A stretch of DNA of 64,000 bases from JBASEY01 sp964404285 (GTDB lineage Bacteria > CSSED10-310), in the NCBI GenBank assembly GCA_964404285.1, contig CAYOJK010000001.1, positions 460,614 through 524,613 of the forward strand, given 5' to 3'. Numbering within the stretch: position 1 is the first letter of the stretch; each line of letters starts with the position of its first letter. The position numbers were made by a program, and so were the translations under genes. This document shows, piece by piece, positions 1 through 9,164 of the stretch. The notes beneath the pieces are model-generated. The model was not told the DNA's origin and ran no database searches. It saw only the letters and a program-made list of their open reading frames with translations.

Positions 1-995
1 TCTTTTAATAATAAAACTGTGTCCTTGATGAAAGCCAGTTCTTCTTGAGATACATCTTCTTGACTTTCCATGATATTTTCAAGCTTTTCATACATTTCCA
101 AAGCTTTAGGATAATCGCTTTTGTTTATATACACGTCACCGAGCAAGCGAATTGAATCCGTAAAATCAGGAAATTTTTCCACCGACAAGGACAACCATTT
201 TACAGCATCATCCAAATTTCCCGCACGCACTTCTACACCGGCAAGATTATACAGAATAAGGGGCCGCGGTTCATGCTCAATTTCTTCCATCCACATTTCT
301 TTGGCTTTATCCGGTTTTTCCAGGATCATATAAGTAGCTCCCAACATGGATGCTATATCGGCAACAGCCTCTTTATCTTTATCGAGCTCATATGCTTTCT
401 GAAAATATGTTAAAGCTTTTTCTGCGTTATGTTCATTGAACTGCATTTGCCCCAGAATTAAATGAGTCAAATAATGAACATTGGGATCTATTTTTATCGC
501 TTGTTCAAAAAGTGTTCGAGCTTTTTCCATGTCGCCTTGTTCGTAGGCCGATATTCCTTCGTTATGTTTCTCTTCAGCCAGAATCCGATTACGCTCTTCT
601 TCCGACATGCTCTCCAAAGCTTTTTCCCTGGCTTCCGCTTTGGCTTCTTCCAAAGTACGCATCACCCATGATTCTTCGACATTGACTCCAGGTCGAAGCT
701 TGATTGCTCCTTCCAATGGTTGATAGCCATCTTTTTCACAACGGATATCATACATTTCCGGCTCTATTCCAACAATTCTTGTTTTCCCCTTTTTATCAGT
801 TGGATCCAGCTTGTATGTCCGTGTTTCCGTTACCTGACTCGTTAAAGTAACCATAACGTCTCTAACAGGTTTGCCATTACTGTCCTTTATCTCAACAAAA
901 AATCTACCCTGTGTCCGCGTAGCATTGGCCGGAGAAACAACTCCCACCATGAGCAAAACGCTCAATATTGTCAACACATATTTTCCACTCTTCAT
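1..995 (-). CDS. Secreted TPR-repeat protein, partial (3' end beyond the window)
   Basis: Reading the minus strand from the ATG at 995 gives about 331 uninterrupted codons that run off the left edge. A strong Shine-Dalgarno (GGGAGTGAG) lies 4 bases before the ATG. Residues 1-25 form a Sec signal peptide with a likely cut after ANA. Residues about 28-110 look like a beta-sandwich of the carboxypeptidase-regulatory/PEGA kind (phrases such as VEIKDSNGKPV and a 'KDGYQPLEGAIKLRPG' stretch). After a charged helix rich in Glu/Arg, at least four tetratricopeptide repeats follow from about residue 150 (for example AYEQGDMEKARTLFEQAIKI). TPRs usually hold protein partners; the partner here is unknown. 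It should act in the periplasm or at the cell surface. The next gene, rimO, is on the same strand 135 bases upstream and is probably a separate transcript. Confidence 0.85.
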   Translation of the reverse strand, partial: MKSGKYVLTILSVLLMVGVVSPANATRTQGRFFVEIKDSNGKPVRDVMVTLTSQVTETRTYKLDPTDKKGKTRIVGIEPEMYDIRCEKDGYQPLEGAIKLRPGVNVEESWVMRTLEEAKAEAREKALESMSEEERNRILAEEKHNEGISAYEQGDMEKARTLFEQAIKIDPNVHYLTHLILGQMQFNEHNAEKALTYFQKAYELDKDKEAVADIASMLGATYMILEKPDKAKEMWMEEIEHEPRPLILYNLAGVEVRAGNLDDAVKWLSLSVEKFPDFTDSIRLLGDVYINKSDYPKALEMYEKLENIMESQEDVSQEELAFIKDTVLLLK

Positions 996-1129
996 AATAC
1001 TCACTCCCAAAATTCTAACTGATACCAAATTTAACCATCCAAGAGTTCCCTTGTCAAGCCTACCTTTGTCAACAGCATTTTTATAGGCTTTCCACGTTGT
1101 CTGACTGGTTTAGTTTAATTGTTATTTTA

Positions 1130-2488
1130 TTATTTATCAACAACCATTCCTTCAAAATCGTATAGATCAAATTCACTCAAGCGCACTTTCAACCAAGTTC
1201 CAGGCGCATAATCACCATGTAATCTTACATAACCATCCACTTCCGGCGCTTGAAATTCCAATCTGCCCAATACACACCCCTCTTCATCGTCGGGACCATC
1301 AATAACCACATCATAAACTTTATTTAACCTCTCTCGATTTCGCTTAACTACAATATCTGCCTGGACCTCCATCAACTGAGCTGCCCTTTCCTCCGCCTCT
1401 TGCCTCTCCACAGCCTCTGTCTGAAATTTTGCCGCTTTTGTGTTCGGCTCACATGACCACGTAAAAACACCAAGATGATCAAATGCCCCTTCGGCGACGA
1501 GATTCAACATCTTTTCAAACGATTTTTCATTCTCTCCAGGATATCCTGTCATCAGCGTCGACCGGATAGTGACTCCGGGAACTCTTCTTCTTATTACCTT
1601 CAAGAACCCTTCCATGTCCAATGACAATTGACCCGGCAACACAGGAATTCGACGATTCATATCTTTTAAGACTCCAAAATCAACGTGCTGCAAAGGAATG
1701 TCAAGATATCGGCATATCACCGGAGAATCAGCGATCAAGCCTAAAAGTTTTTCTGTTATTCCCGCCGGATACAAATACATCAATCTAAGCCATTTCAGAT
1801 CCTGTAACCGTGTTAACTCTACCAATAAATCACACAAATCTCCGGATTGTGGATTGTCTTGGCCATACGATGTGCTGTCTTGCGAAATCACGACGATTTC
1901 ATGCCGCCCTGACTCAACTAGCCCTTGGACCTCATGAATAATATCTTCAGGTTCCCTGCTTCGAAAAGAACCTCGCAGGTATGGGATACGGCAAAATGCA
2001 CAATGATTGTCACAACCATCCGCGATTTTTAAATAACCATATGACCTTGGCGTTGTCACCAATCGACTACCTTCAGGTCGATACTGTTTGCCCGGCTTCA
2101 TCGGCATTTGAACAAGCCGGTTTCCAGTTAAAATCTGTAAGGTTTGATCAATCTGAAATGGCGATAAAAATTGATCGATTTTATCCTCTATCGATCCCAA
2201 ATACCTACGGTCATAATCTGCCATACAACCTGAAACAATAACCTGTTTTACGAAACCAGCCTTTTTCAGTTCAAGCATCTGCTCGATGATTTCCAACGAT
2301 TCCAGACGCGCTGCTTTTAAAAAACTACATGTGTTGACAATAATCGTATCAGCCTGTTCCGGATCAATACTTATATCAAAACCGGCGCTGTCCAATTCAC
2401 CCAAAATCATCTCAGCATCAACCTGGTTTTTAGGGCAACCTAGGCCGATAAGACAAACTGTTTTGTTACTTTTCTTTTTCACTGGCAT
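1130..2488 (-). CDS. rimO: Ribosomal protein uS12 methylthiotransferase RimO
   Basis: RimO adds a methylthio group to a conserved aspartate of ribosomal protein uS12, using two iron-sulfur clusters and S-adenosylmethionine in the cytoplasm. The 452-residue protein has the normal family length. The N-terminal MTTase domain shows the RimO-type signature GCPKNQVDAE with cluster cysteines at C18, C54 and C88. The radical SAM motif CDNHCAFC gives C159, C163 and C166. The last 65 or so residues fit a TRAM domain. The GCPKN form of the first motif, rather than GCQMN, favours RimO over the tRNA enzyme MiaB. The gene stands alone between a TPR gene and a divergent lipid gene. Confidence 0.95.
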   Translation of the reverse strand: MPVKKKSNKTVCLIGLGCPKNQVDAEMILGELDSAGFDISIDPEQADTIIVNTCSFLKAARLESLEIIEQMLELKKAGFVKQVIVSGCMADYDRRYLGSIEDKIDQFLSPFQIDQTLQILTGNRLVQMPMKPGKQYRPEGSRLVTTPRSYGYLKIADGCDNHCAFCRIPYLRGSFRSREPEDIIHEVQGLVESGRHEIVVISQDSTSYGQDNPQSGDLCDLLVELTRLQDLKWLRLMYLYPAGITEKLLGLIADSPVICRYLDIPLQHVDFGVLKDMNRRIPVLPGQLSLDMEGFLKVIRRRVPGVTIRSTLMTGYPGENEKSFEKMLNLVAEGAFDHLGVFTWSCEPNTKAAKFQTEAVERQEAEERAAQLMEVQADIVVKRNRERLNKVYDVVIDGPDDEEGCVLGRLEFQAPEVDGYVRLHGDYAPGTWLKVRLSEFDLYDFEGMVVDK

Positions 2489-2734
2489 TCAAAGACTTCA
2501 TCTTGGCAAAAATCACACTTTTCAGAACGTTCCAGCATCTCAACGCTCCACCAAGCAGCGTATTATTTAACATCTATCCCTAAAAAAGTAAATCAAGCCA
2601 TTTACCACTGCAAAAACAAGAATTGGAAAAACTATTTCTTTTTTTAAGTAAAATATTGTGAATTTTATTTCAACAGGTGATATAAAAGAAAGTGTCTTAA
2701 TTGAGCCTGGGAAAGATTGTCGTTAAGGAAAGCC

Positions 2735-3322
2735 ATGTTCAAACTGCCGAAATCGTTGCATAATCTGGATCGAAAAAAATTTTTTTTGGTTATGGGAATC
2801 ACGTTGATTCGACTTCCTCTGGCCCTTCTATTTGCATGGATATACTGGGTTTTAGACAATGATCTACCAAGAATGTGGGTGGGACTGTTTATACTGACTC
2901 TAATCGAACTCAGTGATGGCCTAGACGGTTTTCTTGCAAGAAAATACAAGGTCGTATCTGAAGCCGGCGCCATGTTTGACCCATACTCTGACAGCCTGTC
3001 ACGACTGATTGTTTATTTTACTTTTGCTGCCCACGGGATGGCTCTGATGTTCGTCCCTCTTGTCATGGCAATACGCGATGTTACTGTCGCTTATAGCAGA
3101 ATCGTTCTAGCAAGACGCAATATATCGGTAAAAGCATTGTTGAGCGGAAAAATCAAAGCGATTGTGCAGGCAACAGGAGCATTTATACTTTGCCTAAGCC
3201 CGCTGTTTATACCCTATACAGGCACGATTCTATACCCTATCGTGTCCTGGATCGTAATCGTCACGACCGCAATTTCCTGTGTCGAATATCTATTGAAAGC
3301 TTATAAATCGGTGCTTTCTTGA
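2735..3322 (+). CDS. CDP-alcohol phosphatidyltransferase (PgsA-like)
   Basis: Integral membrane enzyme that moves a phosphatidyl group from CDP-diacylglycerol to an alcohol, a step in phospholipid synthesis. The complete family signature DGxxAR...GxxxDxxxD is present: D61, D64-G65, A68-R69, G78, D82 and D86. Several hydrophobic helices flank it. I start at the ATG at 2735, 5 bases after AAGGA, instead of an in-frame TTG 18 bases upstream; this gives 195 residues. The acceptor alcohol (glycerol-3-phosphate, inositol-phosphate or other) cannot be read from the sequence. The stop overlaps the start of the HAD phosphatase that follows, so the two are probably cotranslated; that pairing would suit a phosphatidylglycerophosphate synthase followed by a phosphatase, but this is inference. 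Confidence 0.85.
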   Translation: MFKLPKSLHNLDRKKFFLVMGITLIRLPLALLFAWIYWVLDNDLPRMWVGLFILTLIELSDGLDGFLARKYKVVSEAGAMFDPYSDSLSRLIVYFTFAAHGMALMFVPLVMAIRDVTVAYSRIVLARRNISVKALLSGKIKAIVQATGAFILCLSPLFIPYTGTILYPIVSWIVIVTTAISCVEYLLKAYKSVLS

Positions 3323-4143
3323 AATCCTTGCGAATGCTCCCAATAAGTAAAATTCCCGTTCAGGTCTGTCAAGAATTAGTCTTTTTTTTCATGGATATCG
3401 ACGACACATTCACAACCAACGGCAAAATTACTGCAGAAGCCTACCAAGCGCTATGGGATCTCCATGCGTCCGGAATAAAAATCATCCCGGTTACAGGCAG
3501 ACCAGCTGGATGGTGTGACATGATCGCACGCTTTTGGCCGGTTGAAGCCGTTATAGGCGAAAACGGAGCCTTTTATTTTTCCTATCAAAAGAAAACGATG
3601 ATCCGAAAGCGCTTCCAGTCCGTATCCGATCGATCAAGAGGACAAACTTTACTGAAGACACTGCGGAACCGTGTTTTGAACGAGATACCTGGATGCGCCA
3701 TATCTGCCGACCAACCCTATAGAATTGCAGATCTTGCAATAGATTATTGTGAAGATGTCCCAGCGCTTTCCCAAGAATCTGTCGATCAAATATGCGCAAT
3801 TGCCCAAGTACTTGGTTTGAATTACAAAGTATCATCGATTCATGTGAATTGCTGGTATGGACATCATGATAAACTTAGCTGTCTAAAAAACTTTCTACTT
3901 GATTATACAGGAGAATCATTAGAACGATTACAGTCAAAAATCCTGTTTGTCGGTGATTCGCCAAACGATGAACCACTGTTTTCGGCTCTTGACCATTCTA
4001 TTGCCGTCGCTAACATACACGAGTTTCTTCTGCAAATGACCCACCATCCTACCTATGTTGCGGAAAAACACTCTGGTGATGGTTTTCAGGAAATCGTTAG
4101 CGTTGTTCTGAATAAGCGCTTCAACTCAGAAATTTTCGTTTAA
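3319..4143 (+). CDS. HAD-superfamily phosphatase (type IIB, Cof/sugar-phosphatase-like)
   Basis: Cytoplasmic phosphatase of the haloacid dehalogenase fold. Motif I is FFMDIDDTFT (D26 nucleophile and D28 acid/base), motif II is PVTGR, and motif IV is FVGDSPNDEPLF near residue 235, with a type IIB cap between. The TTG at 3319 overlaps the preceding stop (TTGA); an in-frame ATG lies at 3334 and is an equally possible start, as neither has a clear ribosome site. The stop lies inside the end of the convergent radical SAM gene: 23 bases are shared on opposite strands. Its coupling to a CDP-alcohol phosphatidyltransferase suggests a phospholipid or phosphosugar substrate, but type IIB enzymes act on sugar phosphates in most known cases, so the substrate is open. 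Confidence 0.8.
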   Translation: MKSLRMLPISKIPVQVCQELVFFFMDIDDTFTTNGKITAEAYQALWDLHASGIKIIPVTGRPAGWCDMIARFWPVEAVIGENGAFYFSYQKKTMIRKRFQSVSDRSRGQTLLKTLRNRVLNEIPGCAISADQPYRIADLAIDYCEDVPALSQESVDQICAIAQVLGLNYKVSSIHVNCWYGHHDKLSCLKNFLLDYTGESLERLQSKILFVGDSPNDEPLFSALDHSIAVANIHEFLLQMTHHPTYVAEKHSGDGFQEIVSVVLNKRFNSEIFV

Positions 4144-5455
4144 GCTTCCACAGATATTCATAAAACGTGTAAAACCAGTCAAGGTAACGCGTTTTTGGAT
4201 TTGAATAAAAAACTTTTTCTAAGTCTTCCACCGTTTCAGGAAGCAGATTGGTTTCATCCTGAATAACTTTTTCTTTTAATGCCAGATTCATTAAGGGGGT
4301 ATGGGGTTCAATCCGAGGGTTGCCAAAAATAATACCTCCCGCTTTACCGCGCAAAACCAGTTTGCATTTCACCGTAAAAATCAACATCCGGAACCATGAC
4401 AATAGAGTTTGACCAGGGGGATTCCAGAAAAAGTTGAAGGCAACCCGTATTCCAGAAACTTCTCGCGCTATTTGGTAAATCTTTTGGATATCACTCATCT
4501 TGATCGTCTTACCCAATCGTTCAAGTGTTATCGGGCTAAAACCATCCGGAGAAAAAGAAAACTCCGGACATCCAGCATCTCGACATAATTCTGCAAACTG
4601 TTTGTCAAACCCTTTCTCGGTAAACCATCCCCCCCATGTGATCCCGAGATCTGCATCGATCATGGCATGTAAAAGATCTTCCGCTCGTTTTTTGGGAAGG
4701 TTAAAAACACCATCAACGAATGATATAGAATCAATACCATACTCTTCTTTTAAAGCTCTTAATTCTTCGACGACCTGCTCAACCGGCAAAACACGTAAAT
4801 GACACCCGTTTAAATGTGGGTAAGTGCAATAGATACAACTCAAAGGACAACCACGCTTAGTTTGGACACCAACACCACCCAAAGCCTTATATGGCCTTGG
4901 GTCAAGCAAATCATAGCGAGGTCGGCCGAAATACGCTGGTTCAGGCAAATCAGGCGCTCCAGAAAATTTTATTGTCTGATTTTCACGATAATATACACCT
5001 TTAACGGAAGCTACATTGTCCAAATTTTTAATCAGCTCAACTAGTGAAATATCTGCTTCAAGAAAAACGCCCATGTCCAAGTCTGGGTTTTCATCCATAA
5101 TTTTTTCTGGAAACAATGAAAAACCCGCGCCTCCTGCAATGATTTTCGACTGAGGCGCCCACATTCGCAGATTTTTAATGAAATCTTTTAAATGAAGATA
5201 ATAATAAAATAAATCTCGCCGAATCTGTGAATCCAAGTTTCGGATTGATAGGCAAATGAGATCAGGTCCAAAGTCACCAATTTCATGGGCGACATTTTCC
5301 AATCCAATATAGTTTGGGTCTATGATTTTGACTTGGTGTCGAGAAGGAATCACTCCTGCCAAGGTGACGATTCCCAGTGGATAAACCAAGGGTTCGGGTC
5401 TTCCGAGAGGAGCCTGGATAAAAATAATTCGATACATCTGAGATGATGGTGTCAT
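4121..5455 (-). CDS. B12-binding-domain radical SAM protein
   Basis: The N-terminal 150 residues form a cobalamin-binding-like domain and the next part is a radical SAM barrel with GCPLSCIYC (C203, C207, C210). The usual B12 histidine motif DxHxxG reads DPNYIG here, so any cobalamin would bind without the lower histidine ligand, as known for several enzymes of this class. Members of the family include methyltransferases and ring-cyclising enzymes; the substrate cannot be told. The start ATG overlaps the stop of the upstream NTPase in a TAATG junction, strong evidence for translational coupling. An internal ATG six codons in is an alternative start. The 3' end overlaps the convergent HAD gene by 23 bases. 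Confidence 0.85.
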   Translation of the reverse strand: MTPSSQMYRIIFIQAPLGRPEPLVYPLGIVTLAGVIPSRHQVKIIDPNYIGLENVAHEIGDFGPDLICLSIRNLDSQIRRDLFYYYLHLKDFIKNLRMWAPQSKIIAGGAGFSLFPEKIMDENPDLDMGVFLEADISLVELIKNLDNVASVKGVYYRENQTIKFSGAPDLPEPAYFGRPRYDLLDPRPYKALGGVGVQTKRGCPLSCIYCTYPHLNGCHLRVLPVEQVVEELRALKEEYGIDSISFVDGVFNLPKKRAEDLLHAMIDADLGITWGGWFTEKGFDKQFAELCRDAGCPEFSFSPDGFSPITLERLGKTIKMSDIQKIYQIAREVSGIRVAFNFFWNPPGQTLLSWFRMLIFTVKCKLVLRGKAGGIIFGNPRIEPHTPLMNLALKEKVIQDETNLLPETVEDLEKVFYSNPKTRYLDWFYTFYEYLWKLKRKFLS

Positions 5456-6045
5456 TATCGACGTGAACGAGGTCCAGTTCTTTTTGAAAACTTGGATTTT
5501 TGTCTGCTTTGAAGTAGCTCATCAATTATGGTGAGAATATTTAATGCCATGTCGTTCTTGTTGGACATATCAACCGGAATAACGGCGATATCATCACGAT
5601 TGGTCAATGTGTTTATGAACGGACTCGCAAACGCTTGGATTGTTCCTACTACCGGTTGAGTAGACTCTATACAACGTAAAGTGATATCCCGAAACTCTTT
5701 ACTTAGACATTCCATTTTACCGATTTGGTCAATCACGATTAGGTCTGCAGTTCCCAGCGCCGCCGCCAAAGAAGGAACAGCAAGATTGTTCATAACATCC
5801 ATGTCGATCCCATAATTACCAATTTTATATGTGCTCTTTTTATTTAAGCTGGCAAGGACCGCCTGCTTTCCATCCAATGTTGTCAGCTGGACCCCTTTCC
5901 CTGCCTTACCAGAACGAATTGCTCTTGTCACAAAACCGCCGGCCTTCACATTTTTATCAAGCTCTTCCAACACGTCCAGAAGAATAGCAGTTTTACCTAC
6001 ACCGGGATCTCCTGTAAGCAAGAAATTTGTTATAGTCGTACTCAT
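5455..6045 (-). CDS. THEP1-family nucleoside-triphosphatase (NTPase_1)
   Basis: A 196-residue P-loop protein with Walker A GDPGVGKT (residues 12-19) and the region LIVIDQIGKME (D106, Q107). In THEP1 proteins the second region normally reads DEIGxME, so the acidic Walker B partner is a glutamine here. THEP1 enzymes hydrolyse nucleoside triphosphates slowly in vitro, with no settled cell role. I chose the ATG at 6045 because GGAGG sits 6 bases upstream; an in-frame ATG ten codons earlier lacks this. It is the first gene of a two-gene operon and its stop overlaps the start of the radical SAM gene, which suggests that it serves that enzyme, for instance in folate, pterin or cofactor handling; this is inference. 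Confidence 0.8.
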   Translation of the reverse strand: MSTTITNFLLTGDPGVGKTAILLDVLEELDKNVKAGGFVTRAIRSGKAGKGVQLTTLDGKQAVLASLNKKSTYKIGNYGIDMDVMNNLAVPSLAAALGTADLIVIDQIGKMECLSKEFRDITLRCIESTQPVVGTIQAFASPFINTLTNRDDIAVIPVDMSNKNDMALNILTIIDELLQSRQKSKFSKRTGPRSRR

Positions 6046-6184
6046 GGGTGCCTCCCTGAACAGTTCCGGCATCACCGTCGAACGGAAAGTTTTATCTTAG
6101 CCTTATCACAGTGTCAATCAGGTTTTATGTTTCTCGCAATTTATCAAAAAGACCTTCTAGGCTGATCTGTTTATCAAGACCTGC

Positions 6185-7567
6185 CTATTTTTGCGGAGCC
6201 ACCATAAATTGAACCAGCGAGCTTCTTGCCCGATACGTAGCCTTTTGTTCAAGCTCCTGGAAAGACCAGTTTGAATAATCCAAACCCGGGATTTTCCATC
6301 CAATAACCCGATAGCCGTATATTTCACCAACAATCAAAGAACCCGCCGAACCGGGTTCAAGTGGTGGCAAGGTGATTTTACCGACGTTTTCCCCCATAAC
6401 ATATAACGTCCATCGATATTTGAAATCCGCATGATGGATTTCTACTTGAGAAAAGTTATTTTCTGGTGGAAACCATACAAGATCCGGAAAAACCAAGTCT
6501 TTTTCTTTTTCTATTTGAAGCTGCTTGGGAACATTCAGAAAATCAACATCCAATTTTTCGGGAGCATTTTCAAATTGGAACGGATAATAACGAGTCGTCA
6601 TTTCACCCCAGGCGTCTCTGCGATTGAATGCAGAAATTTCCATTCTGCCATTCAACAACCCCGGCGTCTCAACAATAAAAGCATGATAAGAATATCCCTT
6701 GTCAATATTGGCAAACCCAGCCATTACCTCACCTGCCAGACCACCATCAGTAACAACTTGAAATATATAATGCTTATAAGGGTCCCACTCGGTAGACGGC
6801 ATGTCTAAATTCGCAGGAGGATTCTCGATCATTCCTCTACAAGTTTTTACATTCTGGGTGGATACCGGCGTCATATCAATCATCGCAGGTGTATCAACTG
6901 ATAAAGGCCCATCCGGCTCAACCGTAAAACCAAATTTTTTGGTGTTACCTCCCGTATCCATGGAAAAAGCGCTAAACGCCAATGGCAGGTCATCGACACT
7001 CGTCGTCCAGGGATCTTCCGGTATTTTTCCCGTACCCGACTCCAACTCGATGTCCGGAACTGTGTATTCGTTCCGGTTTATCGACAACTTTGTATCTTCA
7101 TAATCCAATCCCAAAAAGGTCAATGCCGTCTTCACTTTTTCAGGCGCTTTTCTACGGGTCATAGGAATGGTGACCTTCGCCGAATTTACTCCAATAAACG
7201 ATACAGTGTCATAGGCTATTGTTTCATTACAGGTGAGTGTAATCGAAACTGGTCCGGCTATAGGTTTCCCATCAAACGACACTGTTCCATCAGGCCCAGT
7301 GACACCTTCAGCCAACAATTCATGAGTCTCACCATTATGAACGAATACCGCTGCTCCCTGAACCGGAGCTCCATTGATTTTTTCAACAGCGGTAACAACC
7401 AGATTTTCATTAATCGCACCACCTGTTACACCTCCAGGCCTTGGCTTAAAAACAAGGGGAGGAAATATCTCAATGATCTCCTGTTTCTTACAGGCAGAAA
7501 AAAATGAAAAGAAAATCATAGCGGAAATAAAAACAATTAAGTATCGCGCTCGGTTTTTATTTGTCAT
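6185..7567 (-). CDS. Uncharacterised lipoprotein with carboxypeptidase-regulatory-like domain
   Basis: A 460-residue exported protein. The N-terminus has basic residues, a hydrophobic stretch and a lipobox (FSAC, lipid-modified C26), so it should be membrane-anchored, probably in the outer membrane. Residues about 50-135 resemble a carboxypeptidase-regulatory/Ig-like beta-sandwich ('KINGAPVQGAAVFV', 'GVTGPDGTVSF'). The rest has alternating beta segments with no catalytic motif that I can name. It is transcribed away from the Tat-exported TldE-like gene across a 109-base divergent spacer. A structural or binding role at the cell surface is all that can be inferred. Confidence 0.75.
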   Translation of the reverse strand: MTNKNRARYLIVFISAMIFFSFFSACKKQEIIEIFPPLVFKPRPGGVTGGAINENLVVTAVEKINGAPVQGAAVFVHNGETHELLAEGVTGPDGTVSFDGKPIAGPVSITLTCNETIAYDTVSFIGVNSAKVTIPMTRRKAPEKVKTALTFLGLDYEDTKLSINRNEYTVPDIELESGTGKIPEDPWTTSVDDLPLAFSAFSMDTGGNTKKFGFTVEPDGPLSVDTPAMIDMTPVSTQNVKTCRGMIENPPANLDMPSTEWDPYKHYIFQVVTDGGLAGEVMAGFANIDKGYSYHAFIVETPGLLNGRMEISAFNRRDAWGEMTTRYYPFQFENAPEKLDVDFLNVPKQLQIEKEKDLVFPDLVWFPPENNFSQVEIHHADFKYRWTLYVMGENVGKITLPPLEPGSAGSLIVGEIYGYRVIGWKIPGLDYSNWSFQELEQKATYRARSSLVQFMVAPQK

Positions 7568-7676
7568 ATAATCCCCCTTTGCAACATGAGAAACCTGTTA
7601 GGACATGCTAGTCTCCAGGCAATAAAAACGCAAATGGTTTCTTTAGCAAATAGCAAAAAAGAATAAAGCTGAGTAA

Positions 7677-9161
7677 ATGAACAAACATACAATTCATCGT
7701 CGACAATTTATCAATATGGGATTAAAAGCTACAGGACTGCTCGCGGTAACTAAGCTTTTTCCATTAATTTCATCTGTTGAAGCAACCGGTCGTGAAGTAA
7801 TCGGTTCGTTTCATTCTGATCCCTCTGAATTGGTCCATCTCCTTCAAATAGCAACCCGTACCGGTGGCGATTTTGCAGATATATTTCTGGAACAGACAGC
7901 GTCCAGAAACCTGCAATGCCAAAACGGCGTCATTGTCGGCACAAAACGCAATCTCACAGAAGGAATCGGCATAAGAGTTATGCATGACCAATTCACTGCC
8001 TTTAAATCCTGTGAAGGGTTTTCTTGGACAAAAGCTAAAAAAGCAGCCAGACAATTGCAACGTTCACATCGCAGCCTGAAAAGAGATTTTCAGTTTGATC
8101 AGTTTCCCAAACAACCCACAATTGATTCAGGAATCATTATTGCCAAAAAAAGACTGGAAAAAACATCCCTCGACACAATTACCGGCCTACTAAAGACTCT
8201 TGATGCCAAAGGAAGAAATGTCAGTAACTTATTGACCGATATTTTTATTGATTATCATGATGAAATTAGACGGATTATGGTCGCAAACACATCAGGGGTT
8301 TATGTGACCGATACACAACCACTAATCGATGTTAAAGTTACCTGCACAGCACAAAAAGGGCCTAAAAAACAAACCTACTCAAAACGCCTGTCGCTTCGCA
8401 GCGGTTTTGATTTTCTACTCAACCCATCTGTTGAAGCATTGTTTTATGAAACCGCATCGACAGCAGTTGAACTATTAGCATCACAAACCTTGACTGAATC
8501 CCGCCTTCCCGTCGCTCTTTCTGCAGAAGCCGCTACCCGATTGACGGAACTATTAACACAAATGGTTGTTAACCTCGATGATGCGAACCGGGCGCTTCCT
8601 TACTTACCCTCTTTTATCAGTTTAACGGATAATGGACGCCTGATTAATGGCCGAGGAAGCTCACATTTTGATGATGAAGGGTCCCTAACAACCGAGACAA
8701 ACCTGATTGACAAGGGAAAATTGTCTGCCACACTGAACCAGCTTTTCCACGCAGATACCAGTCCCCTTAGACTGACCGGTAATGCCAGACGATTCAATTA
8801 TACCCACCCCCCAGTGGTCTGCCCGACAAATACCATTTTAAACATCGTTGGTCATCCAAAGGGGAATCCTGAGGAAGATTTAAATGACGGCTTGCTTATC
8901 ACTGATCTTGCTCCCATAACTGTCTCACAAAATATCGTTACAATGAAAATCCTTTCAGGTTATAGAGTTAATAATCGACAAAAGTCTTATCCCATTCAGG
9001 AACACACTATTTCAGGATTTTTCCCTGATATACTTAGCCGGATTATATCTTCGGGGAGCGATATTCGTTTTTCTGCAGGTGAACACCCGACAACAGGCGT
9101 GCCGGTCAGCTACGGCGCCCCATCACTATTATTTTCTTGGATGGATATCCAAAAAGACTGA
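7677..9161 (+). CDS. Tat-exported TldE/PmbA-like protein
   Basis: The N-terminus MNKHTIHRRQFINMG has a twin-arginine motif (R8, R9) followed by a hydrophobic segment, so this protein is probably folded in the cytoplasm and exported by Tat. The remainder (residues 50-494) matches the TldD/PmbA family in order: N-terminal domain ('GADFADIFLEQ'-like), middle domain ('NTSGVYV'), and C-terminal domain ('FDDEGSLTTETNLIDKGKL'). TldD carries the zinc motif HExxxH; here the equivalent stretch reads LSAEAATRLTELL, as in the partner TldE/PmbA, so on its own it should not be a zinc peptidase. No TldD partner lies in this window. TldD-TldE cleaves unfolded peptides in the cytoplasm in known cases, which makes an exported stand-alone TldE unusual. 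Confidence 0.8.
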   Translation: MNKHTIHRRQFINMGLKATGLLAVTKLFPLISSVEATGREVIGSFHSDPSELVHLLQIATRTGGDFADIFLEQTASRNLQCQNGVIVGTKRNLTEGIGIRVMHDQFTAFKSCEGFSWTKAKKAARQLQRSHRSLKRDFQFDQFPKQPTIDSGIIIAKKRLEKTSLDTITGLLKTLDAKGRNVSNLLTDIFIDYHDEIRRIMVANTSGVYVTDTQPLIDVKVTCTAQKGPKKQTYSKRLSLRSGFDFLLNPSVEALFYETASTAVELLASQTLTESRLPVALSAEAATRLTELLTQMVVNLDDANRALPYLPSFISLTDNGRLINGRGSSHFDDEGSLTTETNLIDKGKLSATLNQLFHADTSPLRLTGNARRFNYTHPPVVCPTNTILNIVGHPKGNPEEDLNDGLLITDLAPITVSQNIVTMKILSGYRVNNRQKSYPIQEHTISGFFPDILSRIISSGSDIRFSAGEHPTTGVPVSYGAPSLLFSWMDIQKD

Positions 9162-9164
9162 TCT

